Source: Siphonodentalium dalli
Taxonomy: Eukaryota > Mollusca > Scaphopoda > Gadilida > Siphonodentaliidae
Assembly: GCA_032622095.1 (NCBI GenBank)
Contig: CP136061.1
Location: forward strand, 37,143,797 to 37,207,796
DNA length: 64,000 bases
Direction: 5' to 3'
This document shows, piece by piece, positions 36,348-48,400 of this stretch. Numbering within the stretch: the stretch's first letter is position 1; every line of letters begins with the position of its first letter. The position numbers and the translations under genes were made by a program. The notes beneath the pieces are model-generated. The model had not been told where the DNA came from. It ran no database searches and saw only the letters and a list, made by a program, of their open reading frames with translations.

Positions 36348-36944
36348 CGGTGTTCTCTGGAATGTGTTGTTAAAGAATGAAGAGGGGTAGGGCCAGGTCA
36401 CCAGGTTAATGACTGATATTCATTGGTATTGTCAGTTTCGGGCCAGTATATGGTAACCAGTTTATTCAAATGGAAATTTACCGTGAACTTATTGGTACAG
36501 TATCTCTTCTGCGCCACAATTACAACAACAACAATTTTGTTTATAAAACACGAATTCACAAAGCTATACAAATAGCTTTTCTATGTAATACAATACAGAA
36601 CAATCTGCAAATTGGTTAAATTATTCGTCTATAAAGTGGTTTATTTCTTATCAACCGATCGCAATTCGTGGTGAAATATGTTAGTTGAAAAGACATTGGC
36701 CTTGATTGAGTGTGCTAACAAGATAGAGTTCTTCCCCTTGAAGCGCTCTGAACGTTTCCGCGAGATTTCTGTTCGAAACACTATCCCATTTTCTTGTCCA
36801 TCTACAGGAAGTATGTATTATATGAGAACAATGATACATCAAATCGATATTAATTAGAAGCTTTTCCGGACATGTGTCCCCGATTCATATCTATTATTTT
36901 ATACCTCCGATTCAGGCCTGGTAAACTTGTGCTGGATATTTACA
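36348..36944. other. Region 3' of the orphan gene, with MITE remnant
   Basis: No second gene. From about 36640, AAGTGGTTTATTTCTTATCA, GCTAACAAGATAGAGTTC and TTTTCCGGACATGTGTCCCC match the 21.3-22.07 kb region and the arms of the MITE at 13523-14042. A canonical polyadenylation signal directly after the gene was not obvious. Confidence 0.45.
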
Positions 36945-37830
36945 GAATGAGGTTCCCAAACGATGAATTTAGTGACGCTACATCGCACAGTGGGCTATAT
37001 CATCACTGAATTCACATTATGGGGACCTCATTCTGCGTAGGCCACATCTGCTATGGGAGACTCAGATTTAAAGACACGGTTGGCCTTGGCGGTGGGTATC
37101 CTATGAAAATATCTCCACCGTCAAAAACCGTCACAAACAGAAAGAACATCAAAATGTAGATAGACTTTGTCCGTATACAAATAAGAAATATCGCACAAAC
37201 AGTATGTTATGGTTATATGTTTGACCATTGTTATGTAAACAAAAGCATAAAAAGTTACTTTTCTGGCGTTTGTTTATATTATGATGGTAAACATAAAGAG
37301 CGTTCTTTGTTAGTGAATACCTGATATGGAACTAATAAAGAGCGTTTATGCCATTTGTGTGTGATTAGCCAGTACCATTGTGCTGTCTTCTGTAACACAA
37401 TCAGGCTCTTGCTTAGGTAAAATATAGTAGGTCTTTATAATAACATGCTGTTTACGCGATGGTCATGGTATATATCAACGGAACTGTATGCGTTTTAATG
37501 TTTTTCTGTTTACGGCGTTTGGAACAAATAAGAATATTTTCGACAATTAAGGCCGTACGTGCCTTTAAGTTCCCAGATGGTGAATATTATGATGTGCACC
37601 CACTGGGTACTTAGATTATGCAATAAGTCGTATGCCAAATTTGGGATATAGATAAACTAAAAAAAAGGAGAATCTTTGTGAAAAAGTTTATAAAAAAAAG
37701 GACTTTTTAATTTGTTAATAAAGATACTTTCCTAGATACTAGGGTGAATTTAGTGATTATAGTGCACTGTGTGGGATAGCGTAACTAAATTCACCCTCTG
37801 GGGGCCAGCTCAATCTGCAAATGCCCAGCA
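36945..37830. repeat. Second cluster of the 'GAATGAGGTCCCC' repeat family
   Basis: ACAGAATGAGGTTCCCAAAC opens the region. GGGGACCTCATTCTGCGTAG (37020) and AAATTCACCCTCTGGGGGCC (37790) are inverted partners, and TGATGTGCACCCACTGGGTA (37591) matches 17110. Two AAAGAGCGTTC/T units of the 42-bp repeat are embedded at 37291-37345. Confidence 0.65.
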
Positions 37831-37908
37831 CAATATGAGCAACCATGCTCGGAATCTATGTAAACTTGCAAAGAAGAGATACACTATCTTTAAGAGCGCA
37901 ACAATAAA

Positions 37909-38374
37909 TTAAAGGCCCACTTAATTTTCGAATGCCCAGATCATATTATACACAACATATTCCATAGTATATATACAATTTGGAAGAGAAGCCAACATGC
38001 AATATATAGCTTCCACCAAAATACAGAACAGCTGCATGTGACCCAGGTGTTTCCACCAAGTGACAGAGATTCTCAGATTCACCGCAAGTCTTTCCCCGAT
38101 ATTTACCCAAAATGCATCATAATTACAACTAAGATATAGAGTTATTCCCCTTCCATTGAGAATAATGGACTCGATGTACACTGCAGATCAGATCGAAATT
38201 TAGCACATAAGACACGTCGATACATTGACAAAAACAACTTTTCACAGTTTACTCAACCGGAGAAGTTGATGATACACTGTATTGGTGCTTCCTCTTCCAA
38301 CTATCATATCATATGGAATATGTTGTATATAATGTTATCTTCGAATGGATTCGAAAATTAAGTGGGCCTTTTAA
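37909..38374. mobile_element. MITE with AGGCCCAC ends and TTAA flanks
   Basis: The left end TTAAAGGCCCACTTAATTTT is inverted at the right as AAAATTAAGTGGGCCTTTTAA. Deeper arm matches include ACAACATATTCCATA and TATGGAATATGTTGTAT. TTAA occurs at both edges (37909-37912, 38371-38374). The 86-codon ORF here is the arm read through. Confidence 0.75.
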
Positions 38375-39481
38375 TACGAAAATCACAAAAAATGGCAAAC
38401 CAACGTTTTGGTGTCATTTTACCGACTTTGAGATGAAACTCCAGTCTTCAGACGCAACATTACTTCGTTGATGTGAGTGCGAGGAGCATTACAAGCTTAA
38501 ACGTGATAAGATAGTCCGATCCCTGGCCCAGTCTAACATACCTCCGAGCTGTAGTAAACCCGACCCCCCCCCCCCCCCCCCATTAGTGCATAGAAGGAGT
38601 CACAATTAGTATTTCGACATGAGGCGCTGGTTCAGGCGGACCTTTCATTGTTAATTATTGGTAATTCATTCTATTTCTTGCAGGATGAAATTATTATTTT
38701 GATTATATACACATGTTCACATTTCGTAAACTTTCTATACATTTATTAATTATATCAAACTTGTTTTACACCTCCGTATTTTAGACTAACAACAATCTGT
38801 CCCAGCCAAAGGTACTAATGGGTCACCCCTTTCCCTGTATATGTGTATGTGGGATTCATACCACGCTGTGAGACAGCGCTAACAAGAAAACCAATGTCAG
38901 AAATGGTAACGCGCTCAAGATCATATATTATGTACCCATGATTGTAATTATAGAATATAAAATATATGGTTTCACGAATTACCAACTCATAGAATTAATA
39001 GACTTGTACGTCTTGACATCCCAATAACAATTGAAATTTCCAACTACAACTTTTACCGGACTCGGCCTCCGGGTCGCAGTTCGACTTTTAATCCGTGCAA
39101 AAATTCCCATTCTATAAATAAAACCCCAGCGCCCATAAGATACAGTAATCTCTACATTAGTTATACACGCGGAGCGCGGAATAATCTCTACATTAGTTAT
39201 ACACGCGGAGCGCGGAATAAGATCTGATCTGACGCTTCCCGTCTGCTGATACCGCTAATATTGTTAACAAAATGTTATACAGTAATGGCCTAAATAATCG
39301 AATCCTTAACAACAGCAGAATTATGGATACTTTTTCACGATTCAGTGTGAAATATGCGCTGTTGTCATTCATCAGAAACGCTACCACGGAAATATGTTTA
39401 AAAAGTTAGACCCTAGCAGCGCTAACACGATCTTATCTCTATAGCTCTTTAAAATCACTTCATCGGAAATAAAAACGCTCT
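38375..39481. other. Non-coding region
   Basis: No gene. It contains a C tract at 38565-38580 and, at about 39148-39222, two tandem 38-bp units of AATCTCTACATTAGTTATAC-ACGCGGAGCGCGGA. Confidence 0.45.
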
Positions 39482-39485
39482 TTAA

Positions 39486-39924
39486 CCCTTTGAGTGCCAC
39501 GGGCCGATCTCATCGGCCCTAATTTACGTTCTGTAAAATCGGCCCTAAACAAAATAAAAAATAAAAACAAACATTTTTTTTTAGATTTTTTTTTTTTTTT
39601 TGGTTGATTTTTTTTTAGTATGCTTAAGCATGCTATAGGGCATGTTATAACTCAAAACTATCACCAAGTATTCATAGTAATAAGTTTGATGCCCATGAAA
39701 AACGTAAGATTCCCTGGCCCTAAACCTACAAAATAAGACTGTTAAAGAATATAAGAAACAATTATTAAAATTGTAAAAAATAATAACAAATGATGAAAAA
39801 TTGTTAGGCCAATGCATTCTCTTATATATGCGAGGCGACCTATGGTCGACTCGCATATATAAGAGAATGCATTGGCACAGGGTATATGGGTTTATACAAA
39901 AAATCGGACCTGGCACTCAAAGGG
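39486..39924. mobile_element. piggyBac-like MITE (TTAA, CCCTTTGAGTGCCA ends)
   Basis: The left end is CCCTTTGAGTGCCACGG and the right end is TGGCACTCAAAGGG, flanked by TTAA at 39482-39485 and 39925-39928. The terminal motif and target are those of piggyBac-type elements. A small GGGCCGAT/ATCGGCCC hairpin lies near the left end. One 69-bp palindrome copy is at 39808-39876. Confidence 0.85.
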
Positions 39925-39974
39925 TTAATATGACTTCTTCGAGAAAAAAAAAAGCTTTATAAAACACTCTTTAA

Positions 39975-40326
39975 TAAAGGGGTACTATACACTAAATCTG
40001 GTCATTTATGGAACCGTCTCCTTTTATACTCAACCGAATATATGCAACAAATGAATGAATTCGAGACATGGATTAGTGCAATAATACACTCGTGTGCTCT
40101 AATTACGATGCAAACAACAAGGTAATTATAATGAAAATTAATTTATGGCTGGAGTCATAAATTCATTTTCATTATAATTACAATGTTTATTGCATCGTTC
40201 GGAGAGCACACAATCGTATTTTCACTAATCCATGGCTCGAATTCATTCATGTGATGCATATATTCTGTTGAGTATACAAGGAGATGATCCCATAAATGAC
40301 CAGATTTAGTGTACAGTACCCCTTTA
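39975..40326. mobile_element. Foldback MITE with AAAGGGGTAC ends
   Basis: Nearly the whole 352 bp is one inverted repeat. The left arm is TAAAGGGGTACTATACACTA and the right arm ends TGTACAGTACCCCTTTA. The arms meet near 40145 around TTATGGCTGGAGTCATAA. A shorter relative lies at 13240-13410. Confidence 0.8.
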
Positions 40327-40821
40327 AAACTGTTAACAAATTTAGCGGTGCCAACAGACGGAGATTGGATCTCAAGCTATGAATATCATACCTTATTAGC
40401 GCTGCCAGGGCCTAACATGTTAAACAGGTTTACGCTAGTAGCGCATAACATTGTAAGAATCGGTGCAGTGTGTGTATGTGTGGGTATGTCGCTATGACCG
40501 TTGACACACATTTAGTGCTTCGCGGTTGTCACAATTTGCCCAACGGACTCAACGGTATACCCTTCAATAAAACACAATGCTACTGCATTCATTTCTATAA
40601 TAGACATTGCAATAATGTGTAGGGATGGTCACATACAATAAGAATGCAACAGACACAGCGACATGCATTGTTTATTTGTAAGTGTATTCAGCAACCAATT
40701 CAACAAAGTCTAATGAAATATGAATCAATATGAATACGGTAACAACCCATCAGCAAATGTTATTTGTTCTGTTGTCAAGGATTAACCGTTTCTATACTAA
40801 ATGGATTATCCCATTCAGTTA
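40327..40821. other. Non-coding region, nothing recognised
   Basis: No gene or repeat match seen. Confidence 0.4.
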
Positions 40822-41234
40822 GGGTACGTTCACACGCTGGCAAGTTTGCACGGTATGTTCTGCAAGACATTTTATCATAGAAAACCACATGGTGCCATAC
40901 TTTGAAAGTAAACGTGCATATAATATGCATCGTTACCAAAGCGAACGACATGAGAAGTAACAGTTATGTAGTTCCACTTGTAACAGCGTTACTGACATTT
41001 GCCTTCAAATACCTGTATGATTGATGCTTGCGAGATAATTGCACGCTATTTACAAGCAAATTCCGGTAGCATGGCTACAGGTGGAACTACGGGGATTTTA
41101 CTTCGCATGTAGTTAGGTGTGGTACATGTATATTTTATATGCTTGTTTCCATTCATATTCTGGCACCATATCGTTTTCTACGACGAAATGCCTGCAAGCT
41201 TACTGTGCAAACTTCACAGTGTATGAAAGTACCC
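40822..41234. mobile_element. GGGTACG-type MITE, copy 2, with TTA duplication
   Basis: GGGTACGTTCACACGCTGGC at the left and its inverse ending AAAGTACCC at the right. TTA flanks both sides (40819-40821, 41235-41237). Same family as 20153-20489, sharing GAAAACCACATGGTGCCATA and CATATAATATGCATC. The TTA duplication fits Harbinger-type mobilisation. Confidence 0.82.
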
Positions 41235-41237
41235 TTA

Positions 41238-41699
41238 TACATGTATACATGTGAATAGTTCATTATTTATTTGGAAGGATGTTTAGAAGGATTCATATTC
41301 TTTGGTGGCAAATGTTTAGATAATAAGTTCAACAAATGGTCGTTTATTGAACTTATTATCTGAACATGCCCATACGGTAACTACTCATCAATGAGTATTT
41401 AGTAAAAGAGAGGTTTTCAGAAACATAATCATAAAAACTAAGACATCAAACTTATGGATTGATCAGAAAGCTAGAACACTTATATGGTACAAGTATTGGT
41501 TCATTTTGCGGGAAAACATTCTATCCAAGAAAATCTGAACACTTTATTAATGCAAGTTCCAATGGCAACGTAGCTCAACTTGGGAAGGAGTTAATGTTTT
41601 GCTGAGCAATGAATAGAATGACAAAGAAGAAGGAAATAGTCAATAAGTTTTAGAGTAAAGGGCTTCTATTGTGTAGATGAAATTATTTTCATTTCAAAC
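41238..41699. other. Non-coding region
   Basis: No gene. An imperfect inverted repeat is seen near 41310-41370 (TTTAGATAATAAGTTCA and TGAACTTATTATCTGAA). Confidence 0.45.
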
Positions 41700-43220
41700 A
41701 TTTCACCAATACATGCGGACTGCAGGATGTGTATGCCAATGGATACACATTTGAAACCAAGATGGCTGATGGCAGCTATGTTTTTATAACGAAATTCGGA
41801 AATTATCGTTAGCTCCAATCTACATATCACACCGAAGATCCATATGCAGTTTGATGACGATTGGATGAGGGATGTGCCCTGTATGATTTAGTCATTCAAA
41901 CAGTAAAATCCAAGATAGCCACTAGCAGCCATGTTTTCAAAGAATTTCGGAAATTATCCATGGCTCCCATCTGGATATCACATCGAAAGAAGATCCATAT
42001 GAAGTTTGGTGACGATCGGATGGGGGATGTGACATGTAAGGTGTGTCAAAGTATTTAGTCATGCAAAGAGTAAAATCCAAGATGGCTGTCGGCGGCCATG
42101 TTTTTCATCGAAAAGTGTTCAAATTCGACAGCTCCCATCTAGAGGTGATCCTAAACATGCCTGCATATTATTAAAACAATTCTCCAATAAATGCAGCCTG
42201 TATCGATGGATTCAAATTTGAAATCCAAGATGGCTGCTGGCGGTCATGTTTTTTAACGAATTTCGGGAAAAATCGATGGCTCCTATCTAGAGGTCACCCC
42301 GAAGTTCCATATGGAGATTGGTGAAGATCGGACGAGGGTGTGGTCTGTAGGGTGTGCCAAAGGAGTTAGTCATGCAAAGAGTAAAATGCAAGATGGCTGC
42401 CGATGGCCATGTTTTTCATCGAAAATCATTCGAATTCGATAGCTATCATCTAGAGGTGATCCCAATTATGCCTGTAAGTTTACAAAACATTTATTCGATG
42501 TATGCGGGCTACATGATGTGTCGATAGGATTCGAAATTTGAAATCCAAGATGGCTGCTGGTGGCCATATGTTTAACAACTTTCCGAAATAATCGATGGCT
42601 CCCATGCATCGAGAGGTCACCATGCACGAAGATCCGTATGAAATTTGGTGATGATCCGATGAGGGATGTGGCCTGTATGGTGTGCCGAAGGATTTAGTAT
42701 TGGCAAAGAGTAAACTCCAAGATGGCTGCTGGCGGCCATGTTTTAAAACGTATTTCGTAAATAGTCAATAGCTCCCATCGAGAGGTCATCCCGAAGATCC
42801 CTATGGAGTTTGGTGGCGATCATATGAGGGTGTAGTCTGTAGGGTGTGCCAAAGGATTTAGTCATGCAAAGAGTAAAATTCAAGATGGCTACTGGCGGCC
42901 ATAATTTTTATCGAAAATCGCTGGGGAAAAAAACCTCCCATCAAGAGGTGATGCTAAACATTACTCCAACAAATGCAGGCTGCAGGCTGTACCGATGATT
43001 TCAAATTGAAATCCAAAATGCCTGCCGGCGGCCATGTTTTTTAACGAATTTCTGAAAAAATATCGATGGCTCCCATCTAGAGGTCACCCCGAAGATCCAT
43101 ATACAGTTTGGTGATGATCGATGAGGGATGCGGTATGTAGTGTGAGCCAACGGAAATTGGTGACGGACGCACACCCGCACGAACGACACACGCCAACCCA
43201 TGGCAATACAATAGCTCAAG
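41700..43220 (+). repeat. Tandem array of about 320-bp units
   Basis: About four to five diverged units recur with a step of about 315-327 bp. Each has two half-units that both contain CCAAGATGGCTGCTGGCGGC followed by CATGTTTTT. One half continues with GATGGCTCCCATCTAGAGGT and GGTGATGATCGGATGAGGG, the other with GAGGTGATCCTAAACATGCC. It ends at 43150-43200 in GACGGACGCACACCCGCACG. This unit type is widespread in mollusc genomes. No stable ORF. Confidence 0.75.
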
Positions 43221-43430
43221 CTTGACTTCGTCATGTTGACCTAAAAATGACCCTTCCTGGTTTTCAAAAGAATATCCATGTTCTCAACTAAAGTGAATCT
43301 ATAATTTGAATTAACAAATCAGTGAGTGTAATATAGATCACAATATTAACTTTCTGTTGTGTCTGTTTTTGTTATTTTCACAAGGATTCAACTAGTTTGA
43401 TAGTCACCTAATTCTGCAAACTCCATGCAG

Positions 43431-44115
43431 GGTTCACTTCCATTGATGACTCGGTAAGACCGCTGCTACCGGCGACATTTCACCCACATTTGATATTAAG
43501 ATATATACTAAGCGAACAGATCAACATGCTGCCCTTGTTAAGCACACAACATATAGAACAAAATTAGTAAAAAAATTGAACATTAAGTTTAAAAAGTCCC
43601 ATTAAAACCGAAGAACTATATTTCGAAACGGTGTGATTCGGTTCTCCAATTATTTTATCATCACCAAAGTCTAAACGTACGTGTACGACATTGTCACAAC
43701 TCGCACGACAAGTCAAACACAAGAGTTCTAATCTGCTGCAATGTTGACGAGTAGCTTGCGAAAATCGTCAACAAAACTACCGCTCTGATTTATTATTCAT
43801 TATGTTTTAGTGCGGGAATTGTTCTAAAAGCACATAGAACATTTTGGACGTTTGTGTTGAGAAAACAATCGGAGAACCAAATCACACCATCTCGCAAATA
43901 GATCGAATGCCTTGTTTCTAAAGGGACTTTCCAAACTTAATAAAGATACGAAATTACACAAATTTTGTTCAATGTTTGAGTGCTTAATACGGGCAACATT
44001 GCTATGTTCGCTTAGTGTATATAATAATATTGCAGAAGACCATCAAATGTGGGTAAAATGTCACCGTTTGCAGTGGTCTGATGGAGTCATCAAGGGAGAT
44101 AAACCCTGCACGGAG
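43431..44115. mobile_element. Long inverted-repeat element, arms about 240 bp
   Basis: The left arm CTCCATGCAGGGTTCACTTC is inverted at the right (AAACCCTGCACGGAG). Further matched blocks are TTTACCCACATTTGATG, CTAAGCGAACA and GGTGTGATTCGGTTCTCC. The arms diverge by 15-20%. The central 200 bp has no gene. The 81-codon ORF at 43912 is the right arm read through. Confidence 0.7.
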
Positions 44116-44136
44116 CTTGGTATCAGACGAGAAACT

Positions 44137-44599
44137 GTATGGCCCGATTCGTCATAACCAGCTTAAACCACTGGGGTTAAAGTCCAAATTTGAACTGTTA
44201 CATTTCTGCCATGATAACATTTTTGATAAATTTTATACGCCCAGCATTGTTTGTATTAGAAGCTCATAACGGACTCTGAATAAATAGTTGGCAAATTAAT
44301 TCGCCCTCTGAATATGACTCTTATTTGTACTCGGTTTAGACACAGTTACCTGGGTTACTCAGATTTATCAGATAATGCGGGCGCCTATAGCCTGGGTTTC
44401 TCAGTCGGATATCCGTAATAATATAATATCTATTTGGTGTATAAGTTGATTGCACCAGTTTCTCTTTTCCAAATATAAGGATATCGCATTTACGGTACGC
44501 AAATCAGCAGTACGATTTTTCCCATTCACATAATAATGTATTACTGCAAAACAAGGTTTAACATGTGGTTTAAACTAGAGGTGACGAATCGGGCATACA
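44137..44599. mobile_element. MITE with TGTATGGCCCGATTCGTCA ends
   Basis: The left end TGTATGGCCCGATTCGTCAT pairs with the inverse TGACGAATCGGGCATACA on the right. CAGCTTAAACCAC and GTGGTTTAAACTAG also pair. It lies 21 bp after the previous element. No ORF. Confidence 0.65.
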
Positions 44600-44773
44600 T
44601 GTTTAGTACCTTGTTCGATATATATATATATACAATTATGCACGCGTCTCCTTGTAACACTGGAATCTCAACCTGATATCTGAAGATAGAGCATTATATA
44701 AGGTATATAACAAAGCAGTCCAAAATGCAGATATCGATTGACATGCCAAACATGCCCAGTGTATATTATAGTG

Positions 44774-44825
44774 CATGCTACACTATGAACATGCTACACT
44801 ATGAACATGCGACACTATGAACATG
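44774..44825 (+). repeat. 16-bp tandem repeat, three copies
   Basis: CATGCTACACTATGAA is repeated three times with one change. The repeat overlaps the stop codon of the PHD-like frame on the minus strand. Confidence 0.8.
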
Positions 44826-45011
44826 CCGCACAACTCCATGTTAGACGCTCTGCCTTTGATCGAATCTTGCAACAGAATCGATGGAATTTGAGGTGACATT
44901 CTTTGCATTCGACGTACCTCACTTCCTTGGCCTTTGACTTTCTTATTCTGCACGACGCACCAGCAGCACACGACTCTTCATTGTTTGTTGAAGATCTCCG
45001 GCGAACTGTGG
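44815..45011 (-). CDS. PHD-finger-like fragment, possible terminal exon
   Basis: Read on the minus strand from 45011, one open frame ends at a TAG (44815-44817). It contains ESCAAGASC, then YVECKECHLKFHRFCCK, then LTWSCAAC. The spacing C-x2-C-x4-H-x2-C followed by W-x-C-x2-C is that of a PHD-type zinc finger, which binds histone tails in chromatin proteins and also occurs in some transposable-element proteins. No Met opens the frame. A good acceptor, TTATTTCTTTCAG|CC, lies directly upstream (45012-45014), so this may be a last exon beginning in phase 1. The upstream exon was not found; the satellite begins about 490 bp upstream. It could equally be a decayed fragment. Confidence 0.45.
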
Positions 45012-45014
45012 CTG

Positions 45015-45498
45015 AAAGAAATAAACACCGTAATGGAGTGGAAGATCATGCCATGCATCTCTACTATGACTAACGCTCTTAGAGATCATAATCCACCTGT
45101 ATAAAACCCCGGAACGTTTTGATGTTGTGACAGATAATATATTTATTGGTTACTTCATGTTCCTTAATAATGTACTTCACTGTAGGTGAAGGTCCCAACC
45201 CGAAATTGCACGATTTAAGTGACATGTGAGCAATTTTGCTTTGCCCGCTCTGTGGAATTTATCCTGGTAATTATTGCGATATCGGCTCACAAAAGTCACA
45301 AAAACATGCAAGCTCGAGCTGGGACAACCCCCTAATGTAAAGTAGAGTATTTATATTAGGAACAAGTATTAACAAAGAAATGTTTGTTTGTTTGTTCAAT
45401 GTTATAAAGTTCCATGTCAGAACGGGTCAGAATATCAAAAAGTTCCCAGGTTTTGTGCTGTTGAAATACGATATATACGGACATAAGCCGGAGTAGGG
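45015..45498. other. Left flank of the satellite
   Basis: No gene recognised. On the minus strand the satellite frame runs out of the last monomer into a 25-residue non-repeat tail ending at a stop at 45427. No polyadenylation signal or splice donor was convincing. Confidence 0.4.
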
Positions 45499-48400
45499 AT
45501 TCATGACATGATATAACGAGGTGGCTGCCGTTTCCTGTAAGTTACCTTGTTGGCTAGTTGACAGGGACGTGGCTCGATTCATGACATGATATAACGAGGT
45601 GGCTGCCGTTTCCTGTAAGTTACCTTGTTGGCTAGTTGACAGGGATGTGGCTCGATTCATGACATGATATAACGGGGTGGCTGCCGTTTCCTGTAAGTTA
45701 CCTTGTTGGCTAGTTGACAGGGATGTGGCTCGATTCATGACATGATATAACGGGGTGGCTGCCGTTTCCTGTAAGTTACCTTGTTGGCTAGTTGACAGGG
45801 ATGTGGCTCGATTCATGACATGATATAACGAGGTGGCTGCCGTTTCCTGTAAGTTACCTTGTTGGCTAGTTGACAGGGATGTGGCTCTATTCATGACATG
45901 ATATAACGGGGCGGCTGTCGTTTCCTGTAAGTTACCTTGTTGGCTAGTTGACAGGGATGTGGCTCTATTCATGACATGATATAACGGGGTGGCTGCCGTT
46001 TCCTGTAAGTTACCTTGTTGGCTAGTTGACAGGGATGTGGCTCGATTCATGACATGATATAACGAGGTGGCTGCCGTTTCCTGTAAGTTACCTTGTTGGC
46101 TAGTTGACAGGGATGTGGCTCGATTCATGACATGATATAACGAGGTGGCTGCCGTTTCCTGTAAGTTACCTTGTTGGCTAGTTGACAGGGATGTGGCTCT
46201 ATTCATGACATGATATAACGGGGTGGCTGCCGTTTCCTGTAAGTTACCTTGTTGGCTAGTTGACAGGGATGTGGCTCTATTCATGACATGATATAACGGG
46301 GTGGCTGCCGTTTCCTGTAAGTTACCTTGTTGGCTAGTTGACAGGGATGTGGCTCGATTCATGACATGATATAACGAGGTGGCTGCCGTTTCCTGTAAGT
46401 TACCTTGTTGGCTAGTTGACAGGGATGTGGCTCGATTCATGACATGATATAACGAGGTGGCTGCCGTTTCCTGTAAGTTACCTTGTTGGCTAGTTGACAG
46501 GGATGTGGCTCTATTCATGACATGATATAACGGGGTGGCTGCCGTTTCCTGTAAGTTACCTTGTTGGCTAGTTGACAGGGATGTGGCTCGATTCATGACA
46601 TGATATAACGAGGTGGCTGCCGTTTCCTGTAAGTTACCTTGTTGGCTAGTTGACAGGGATGTGGCTCGATTCATGACATGATATAACGAGGTGGCTGCCG
46701 TTTCCTGTAAGTTACCTTGTTGGCTAGTTGACAGGGATGTGGCTCGATTCATGACATGATATAACGGGGCGGCTCTCGATTCCTGTAAGTTACCTTGTTG
46801 GCTAGTTGACAGGGATGTGGCTCGATTCATGACATGATATAACGGGGTGGCTGCCGTTTCCTGTAAGTTACCTTGTTGGCTAGTTGACAGGGATGTGGCT
46901 CGATTCATGACATGATATAACGGGGTGGCTGCCGTTTCCTGTAAGTTACCTTGTTGGCTAGTTGACAGGGATGTGGCTCGATTCATGACATGATATAACG
47001 GGGTGGCTGCCGTTTCCTGTAAGTTACCTTGTTGGCTAGTTGACAGGGATGTGGCTCGATTCATGACATGATATAACGGGGTGGCTGCCGTTTCCTGTAA
47101 GTTACCGTGTTGGCTAGTTGACAGGGATGTGGCTCGATTCATGACATGATATAACGGGGTGGCTGCCGTTTCCTGTAAGTTACCTTGTTGGCTAGTTGAC
47201 AGGGATGTGGCTCGATTCATGACATGATATTACGGGGTGGCTGCCGTTTCCTGTAAGTCACCTTGTTGACTAGTTGACAGGGATGTGGCTCTATTCATGA
47301 CATGATATTACGGGGTGGCTGTCGTTTCCTGTAAGTTACCTTGTTGGCTAGTTGACAGGGATGTGGCTCGATTCATGACATGATATTACGGGGTGGCTGC
47401 CGTTTCCTGTAAGTTACCGTGTTGGCTAGTTGACAGGGATGTGGCTCGATTCATGACATGATATAACGGGGTGGCTGTCGTTTCATGGAAGTTACCTTGT
47501 TGGCTAGTTGACAGGGATGTGGCTCGATTCATGACATGATATAACGGGGTGGCTGTCGTTTCCTGTAAGTTACATTTCTGGCTAGTTGACAGGGATGTGG
47601 CTCGATTCATGACATGATATAACGGGGTGGCTGCCGTTTCATGGAAGTTACATTGTTGGCTAGTTGACAGGGATGTGGCTCGATTCATGACATGATATAA
47701 CGGGGTGGCTGTCGTTTCCTGTAAGTTACCTTGTTGGCTAGTTGACAGGGATGTGGCTCGATTCATGACATGATATAACGGGGTGGCTGCCGTTTCATGG
47801 AAGTTACCTTGTTGGCTAGTTGACAGGGATGTGGCTCGATTCATGACATGATATAACGGGGTGGCTGCCGTTTCCTGTAAGTTACCTTGTTAGCTAGTTG
47901 ACAGGGATGTGGCTCGATTCATGACATGATATAACGGGGTGGCTGCCGTTTCCTGTAAGTTACCTTGTTGGCTAGTTGACAGGGATGTGGCTCGATTCAT
48001 GACATGATATAACGGGGTGGCTGCCGATTCATGGAAGTTACATTGTTGGCTAGTTGACAGGGATGTGGCTCGATTCATGACATGATATAACGGGGTGGCT
48101 GCCGATTCCTGTAAGTTACATTGTTGGCTAGTTGACAGGGATGTGGCTCGATTCATGACATGATATAACGGGGTGGCTGCAGTTTCATGGAAGTTACCTT
48201 GTTGGCTAGTTGACAGGGATGTGGCTCGATTCATGACATGATATAACGGGGTGGCTGCCGATTCATGGAAGTTACATTGTTGGCTAGTTGACAGGGATGT
48301 GGCTCGATTCATGACATGATATAACGGGGTGGCTGCCGATTCATGGAAGTTACATTGTTGGCTAGTTGACAGGGATGTGGCTCGATTCATGACATGATAT

